NCBI GenBank assembly: GCA_947500575.1 | Contig: CANMSI010000003.1 | Span: forward strand, 372,001-436,000 | DNA: 64,000 nt | Direction: 5' to 3' | Origin: an uncultured Flavobacteriaceae bacterium | Lineage (GTDB): Bacteria; Bacteroidota; Bacteroidia; Flavobacteriales; Flavobacteriaceae | Shown: positions 60,315 to 64,000 of the stretch, one piece after another | How positions within the stretch are numbered: position 1 is the first letter of the stretch | How the letters are laid out: every line of letters starts with the position of its first letter | Translations under genes and position numbers: made by a program | The notes under the pieces: model-generated | What the model was told of the DNA's origin: nothing | The model's input: only the letters and a program-made list of their open reading frames with translations | Databases searched by the model: none

Positions 60315-61171
60315 GTTAGTTCATTCATACCGGAACTTGGGTTATTGTGGAATACTTCTATTGGATTTGCTGTGATATTGATCTTGTTTTTCTTGGCGTA
60401 GTCTTGCAAGGAATACCAGGCTCTATCCGAAGTGATATAATTACCATTGTAGATTGCTTTAAGGGCTTTTGTTCCTTTGATCTCCTTATAAGAAATATCA
60501 GAAATCTCTGGCAAACTATCAGTTTTTATTATAGGATAGCAAAAATTATAAGATATGGAATCGTTTTGCTGGTTCCAATGCACTACCTCAATAATAGGTC
60601 TTCCATTGAGTGTTATATTATTTTCTACTAGTGTATTGCTTAAATATACATAATTCTGCATCATGCTTTTGGCTTTCCCGAATTGATTACCCTTTAAAGG
60701 AATATAGGCACAATAGGTAGCCTGGAACGCTTCTTCGCCTTGGATTGTAACTCTAAAGTTCTTAAGATGTTCGTTTAGTTTCTTATTAAAATCTAACACC
60801 ATCTTTTCCGTGCGTCTTTCAAAATCGGTGGTGCCAAAATGTAATGAGGCCTTGTTTTTAAGACTATTTTGCACATCTTTTATGTATATTTTCACAGAAG
60901 AAGTAGAATCTGTTAAGGGCGTTATATTCCAAATATAGGTGTGTACAGAATCCTTAAAATGGATGGTTTGCATTAGGTTTTGCAAATTCTCTTGATCTAT
61001 ACTTCCCTTTAAATTCAAAGAAGAATTCCACAGTTTAATGGTTTGGTTAATGGTACCCGGATTCGCTTTTGCTGTGAAGGATACCAGATAATCATAAGGT
61101 TTTATAAAGAAATACCAGATCAATCCTCCAATCAGAAGTACGGCAATAAAAGAAAGTAGTTTCCTTTTCAT
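60275..61171 (-). CDS. Membrane-anchored SRPBCC/GyrI-like protein
   Basis: A 298-residue protein with an N-terminal membrane helix (about 5-23). Residues about 25-150 resemble an SRPBCC lipid- or ligand-binding domain (VSFTAKANPGTINQTIKLWN, TYIWNITPLTDSTSSVKIYI), and the C-terminal part (about 155-295) a GyrI-like/AraC effector-binding domain (CYPIIKTDSLPEISDISYKEIKGTKALKAIYNGNY). This layout is known in Bacteroidota as membrane-bound ligand sensors or carriers. It is 3 bases downstream of the PAP2-type gene and 40 bases overlapping with the next lipoprotein. Confidence 0.8.
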   Translation of the reverse strand: MKRKLLSFIAVLLIGGLIWYFFIKPYDYLVSFTAKANPGTINQTIKLWNSSLNLKGSIDQENLQNLMQTIHFKDSVHTYIWNITPLTDSTSSVKIYIKDVQNSLKNKASLHFGTTDFERRTEKMVLDFNKKLNEHLKNFRVTIQGEEAFQATYCAYIPLKGNQFGKAKSMMQNYVYLSNTLVENNITLNGRPIIEVVHWNQQNDSISYNFCYPIIKTDSLPEISDISYKEIKGTKALKAIYNGNYITSDRAWYSLQDYAKKNKINITANPIEVFHNNPSSGMNELTWKTEIFMPIANE

Positions 61172-61174
61172 AGG

Positions 61175-62530
61175 CTATTGTGCAGCTAATTTTTGTGTAG
61201 ACTTCATTTTAAGATTACCCACCACAAAAGCACCCAAATCTCTTCCTTGACCAACACCAATTTCTACTGCTGCGCGGTAATGGATCCCTCCATACATTCT
61301 GCTAATAGCTGCTTCATCGGCAGCTGTATTGAAGGAGCTAAATGATCTAATAGGTAATCCGTAGGCCACTTCCGTATCATCATCAAAAGCAAAATTATCA
61401 CCGAAAACATCGGTTAAGGCAGTAGCAGCAGCTCCAGAAACTACACTATGTCCGCTGGTATATTCTGGAAATGGAGGAGTTTGTAGAACGGGCTTCCAAC
61501 TATCATCTATATGCTCGTTAATAAGCGTTTCAGGTCTAATTAGGTTACTTCTATATTTCTCATCCCAACAGCTTATAAACGCATCTGCAATAGCAATAGA
61601 AGTTTTGGTATATGCATAAAGGGTATCGTCAAAATTGGAATTTGTTTTCCTAGCAGCAATTTTTGTAATTCCGATCCAATGCGCTCCAGGCGTAATTTTT
61701 TTGGTCGCAAACATTAAATGCCCTCTAGTAACGGAGACATAAGGATTACAATCCCAAAATTGTGCAATTGCAACTTCTTCAGAAGTATCTCCCTTTTTAG
61801 TAATTTCCATACTAATGTCATAGACCTCTTTCAATTCTTTGTAGAAATCAGAACCTTTTTCCATTGAGAAGGGCGGAGGTGGTGCTGGTTTAAATTGTGC
61901 TGCAGAGTCAATAATAAAAGGTCTAATTTTATTCCAGTGAGGTTCAATACCATCCATATAAGACGGAGGTGTTGGTTGCCATCTGGAAGCATCTTCGGTA
62001 TTGACCGTAAATTTGGGCATGGTCCTAGTTTGTTTATAGTTGTCTTTATCCATCCATTGCGCAATGTGCTCTGCAACTTGTAAACCATAGTCTTTTGACG
62101 CTTTAAAAACTTCCGGATTTTTAGTCTCCCAACCCAGATATAGACTATCTCTATACTTAATAACTCGCTCTTCCGAAAAGATTAATCTTCTGCTAAGATC
62201 CATATGCGCAATGAGTGCTGCCAATTGATAATTTAGTTGCAGGGAAGTATCTGGCGCTGGAATTTGGGTTAAATCCTTTACCTGGCCGGTAAGACTTTGA
62301 TATTTTTCACTTTCTAAGGCGATGATTTCATATGCAGCAATATTTGGATATGCATAAATTCTGCTGGCCACGGGGGGCGAAAAAATATCATGAATCATAA
62401 TTTCCGTTACTTTATCCACAGCATTATGTAATTCTTCTGGACTAATCTCTATAGGCTGTACTTCTTTCTTCTGGTCACAGGAGTATAATAATACAACAAG
62501 CGTACATATTCCTACTAACTTTTTCATCAT
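61175..62530 (-). CDS. PAP2/vanadium haloperoxidase-family lipoprotein
   Basis: A 451-residue lipoprotein (LLYSC, Cys18) of the vanadium-dependent haloperoxidase group within the PAP2 superfamily. The vanadate- or phosphate-binding motifs are visible: an RPETLI stretch (residue about 325), PEYTSGHSVVSGAAA (about 358-372) and RMYGGIHYRAAVEIG (about 410-424). Such proteins either halogenate or act as acid phosphatases; the phosphatase reading is as likely. Expected on the outside or in the periplasm. A second Met (62527) is an alternative start. It is 9 bases after the FG-GAP gene and leads into the GyrI-like gene. Confidence 0.88.
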   Translation of the reverse strand: MMKKLVGICTLVVLLYSCDQKKEVQPIEISPEELHNAVDKVTEIMIHDIFSPPVASRIYAYPNIAAYEIIALESEKYQSLTGQVKDLTQIPAPDTSLQLNYQLAALIAHMDLSRRLIFSEERVIKYRDSLYLGWETKNPEVFKASKDYGLQVAEHIAQWMDKDNYKQTRTMPKFTVNTEDASRWQPTPPSYMDGIEPHWNKIRPFIIDSAAQFKPAPPPPFSMEKGSDFYKELKEVYDISMEITKKGDTSEEVAIAQFWDCNPYVSVTRGHLMFATKKITPGAHWIGITKIAARKTNSNFDDTLYAYTKTSIAIADAFISCWDEKYRSNLIRPETLINEHIDDSWKPVLQTPPFPEYTSGHSVVSGAAATALTDVFGDNFAFDDDTEVAYGLPIRSFSSFNTAADEAAISRMYGGIHYRAAVEIGVGQGRDLGAFVVGNLKMKSTQKLAAQ

Positions 62531-62539
62531 ACGTCAATT

Positions 62540-64000
62540 TTAATTTATCAGTTTATATACCTGCGCGCTATCATTATTGAAGGTAACAAGCAAATGTGGT
62601 TGTTGGTTAATGGTAATAATGTTCAAATGTCTAACAGACTTTTGAAGGAAGTCTAGACCAATAGTGTTTCCCAAAAGCACCTTATTTTCATTTTTAATTA
62701 AAGCGCCAGAAAAGGCATCTAGTCGTCCATGATAAGGTTTTACTCCAAAGTAATTTCCTCCTAGAAGCGCTTCTTTTTTGCCATCTGAGTCAAAATCATA
62801 TATCAAAAATGCCATGATGGGTGCTACTTGAAGGGTATTTTGAAAGGGAACAAAATTAAAGCTTCCTTTCTCATTCTTTAAGTAACCAGATCTCAATTCA
62901 TTTACCTCTAAAACCTGTGCCTTTTTTAAAGCAGCTTGCTCCATAATTTCTGGGATAGACTTACCTGCAAAAGAAGTATAATTTGTAAATTTTTTGCGAA
63001 GTGCAACCATTTGACCCGCTAGTTCGTCCAAACCAACAATGGGATAGTAACTACCATTCTTTTCAGTAGCAATAATGGTTTCTGTCTGACCGTTATCGTC
63101 AAAATCTGAATAATACATTTTCATCGGATGTTCACGAGAGGCTTTAAATTTAGTATTATTTCCAAAATTCCCTAAAAGGTAATCTAGATCACCATCGCCA
63201 TCAATATCAAAGGGAACAATTGCTTGCCATAAGCCTTTGAGAGATTGATTTAAAACCATTACTTCTGTAAATACGCCCTTGTTATTTTTAAAGAAACGAG
63301 GAGACATCCATTCACCTACTACAATTAGATCTTTTGCTCCATCTTCATCAAAATCTTGCCATAATGCATCTGTAATCATCCCTAATTTTTGAAGGGCTTC
63401 GGGTTCTTCTAAGGACCAATTTCCATTGTTGTTCTTAAGAATATAAGAACGGGGCAGATTACCAAAATCGGCAGAAACGGACTGGTTCCCTACAAAGAGG
63501 TCTGCATCACCATCTTGGTCATAGTCATAGGGTTTTATAACCGATGCGTTTTCAAAAGAATCCGGTAAAGAAGTTTGTGCAAATGAAGAGTCATTTTGAG
63601 TATAATAGGTGTCCAGAAGTGGTTTCATTTTACCGAAAAAGTCAGCACCTCCTGTTCCAATAAAAAGATCGTTCTTTCCATTTTTATCAAAATCTGAAAT
63701 TACGGCTGCCACATCCTCTTTGATAGAATCTTTCGCAATTTCTAGAATATCTTGTTGTACATAAATACTATCTGTCTGAATAAATATTTTCGATGGAATA
63801 TACTTGGAACCTCCAAAGAAAAGATCTTCTTTTCCATCATTATTTAAATCTCCTTGCGCAATTGCGGGCCCTCTATCTGATATTTGATAGGGAATTAACT
63901 TTTGGCGGTTAAAATCGGTGTAATTGTCTTCTGTATGTGTAAAGTTAAGCCCTAAATTACCTTCTACTTTTTTAAAAATTGACGGTGATACGATAGGTTT
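62540..64000 (-). CDS. FG-GAP/VCBS repeat exported protein, C-terminal part
   Basis: The frame is open to the right window edge, so the N-terminal part is missing; about 486 residues are seen. An in-frame GTG at 63712 is only an internal codon. It holds at least five FG-GAP/VCBS-type repeats with calcium-loop motifs (GDLNNDGKEDLFFGG, SDFDKNGKNDLFIG, YDYDQDGDADLFVG, FDIDGDGDLDYLLG, YDFDSDGKKEALLG). This fits a large exported propeller protein, often found with SusC/SusD or CRTAC systems. The PAP2-type gene follows by 9 bases, so the cluster is one operon. Its signal peptide is outside the window. Confidence 0.87.
   Translation of the reverse strand, partial: KPIVSPSIFKKVEGNLGLNFTHTEDNYTDFNRQKLIPYQISDRGPAIAQGDLNNDGKEDLFFGGSKYIPSKIFIQTDSIYVQQDILEIAKDSIKEDVAAVISDFDKNGKNDLFIGTGGADFFGKMKPLLDTYYTQNDSSFAQTSLPDSFENASVIKPYDYDQDGDADLFVGNQSVSADFGNLPRSYILKNNNGNWSLEEPEALQKLGMITDALWQDFDEDGAKDLIVVGEWMSPRFFKNNKGVFTEVMVLNQSLKGLWQAIVPFDIDGDGDLDYLLGNFGNNTKFKASREHPMKMYYSDFDDNGQTETIIATEKNGSYYPIVGLDELAGQMVALRKKFTNYTSFAGKSIPEIMEQAALKKAQVLEVNELRSGYLKNEKGSFNFVPFQNTLQVAPIMAFLIYDFDSDGKKEALLGGNYFGVKPYHGRLDAFSGALIKNENKVLLGNTIGLDFLQKSVRHLNIITINQQPHLLVTFNNDSAQVYKLIN

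Noticed and set aside
1-64000. tRNA, rRNA or CRISPR loci
   Set aside because: No cloverleaf-type inverted arms with a CCA-proximal stem, no rRNA core sequence and no regularly spaced identical repeats were seen in any intergenic stretch.

Overview
The window is a chromosomal stretch of a marine-type flavobacterium (Bacteroidota, Flavobacteriaceae). The grounds are AT-rich sequence, repeated TAnnTTTG minus-7 promoter boxes instead of sigma70 TATAAT boxes, few Shine-Dalgarno sequences, a TonB-dependent receptor with an N-terminal carboxypeptidase-regulatory-like domain, type IX secretion (T9SS) C-terminal signal proteins, many short lipoproteins, and families confined mostly to this phylum (DUF3098, DUF3127, DUF4271, DUF4296, DUF2490). 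There is no rRNA, tRNA, CRISPR array, insertion sequence, integrase or phage structural gene. Nearly all the DNA is core chromosome with tight gene packing.

Layout. 1-3.7 kb: the start of a sensor kinase, then a thiamine pyrophosphate (TPP) riboswitch driving a TonB-dependent receptor, so that receptor is very probably a thiamine importer. 3.7-16.1 kb: housekeeping genes in small operons: greA-HIT, a kinase with a zinc-ribbon protein, flavin reductase-DUF3127, aat, tag with two exported proteins (one interrupted by a stop codon), then the envelope and translation cluster ftsX-DUF3098-uppP-truB. 16.3-29.8 kb: a UbiA prenyltransferase, leuS, a SemiSWEET, alanine dehydrogenase behind a phased repeat cluster, an Lrp-type regulator, a saccharopine dehydrogenase-like enzyme, pckA, and hemD-DUF4271-GT39. 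29.9-35.5 kb: GT2-pyrC-DUF4296, an epimerase, tyrS-ankyrin. 35.5-45.9 kb: a LuxE-like enzyme, two free-standing T9SS signal proteins, a PhoB/PhoR-type pair with a candidate Pho box, trmB-LysE-ATL (alkyltransferase-like), and an Fe-S block of Mrp ATPase, Nfu, flavin reductase and 2Fe-2S ferredoxin, then an ABC exporter. 46-51.5 kb: a penicillin-acylase family lipoprotein and several exported or membrane proteins.

51.6-59 kb is the most unusual part. A 790-residue GAF protein of unknown architecture converges on a fusion of an HD phosphohydrolase with a three-helix membrane domain resembling Pycsar effectors. Divergent from that is a 1236-residue lipoprotein that joins a calcineurin-like phosphatase, a middle domain with kinase-like motifs, and an Omp85-type beta-barrel. 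59.1-64 kb holds a cluster of exported proteins: a lipoprotein, a GyrI-like membrane protein, a PAP2/vanadium haloperoxidase-type lipoprotein and the C-terminal part of a large FG-GAP repeat protein that runs off the window.

How genes work together: the thiamine receptor is set by TPP level; Mrp and Nfu handle Fe-S clusters and sit beside the reductase-ferredoxin pair that would use them; ftsX, uppP and the UbiA enzyme serve the envelope; ald, the Lrp-type regulator, the saccharopine dehydrogenase-like gene and pckA together suggest amino-acid catabolism feeding gluconeogenesis. All functions are read from sequence motifs only; no alignment or structure prediction was run.
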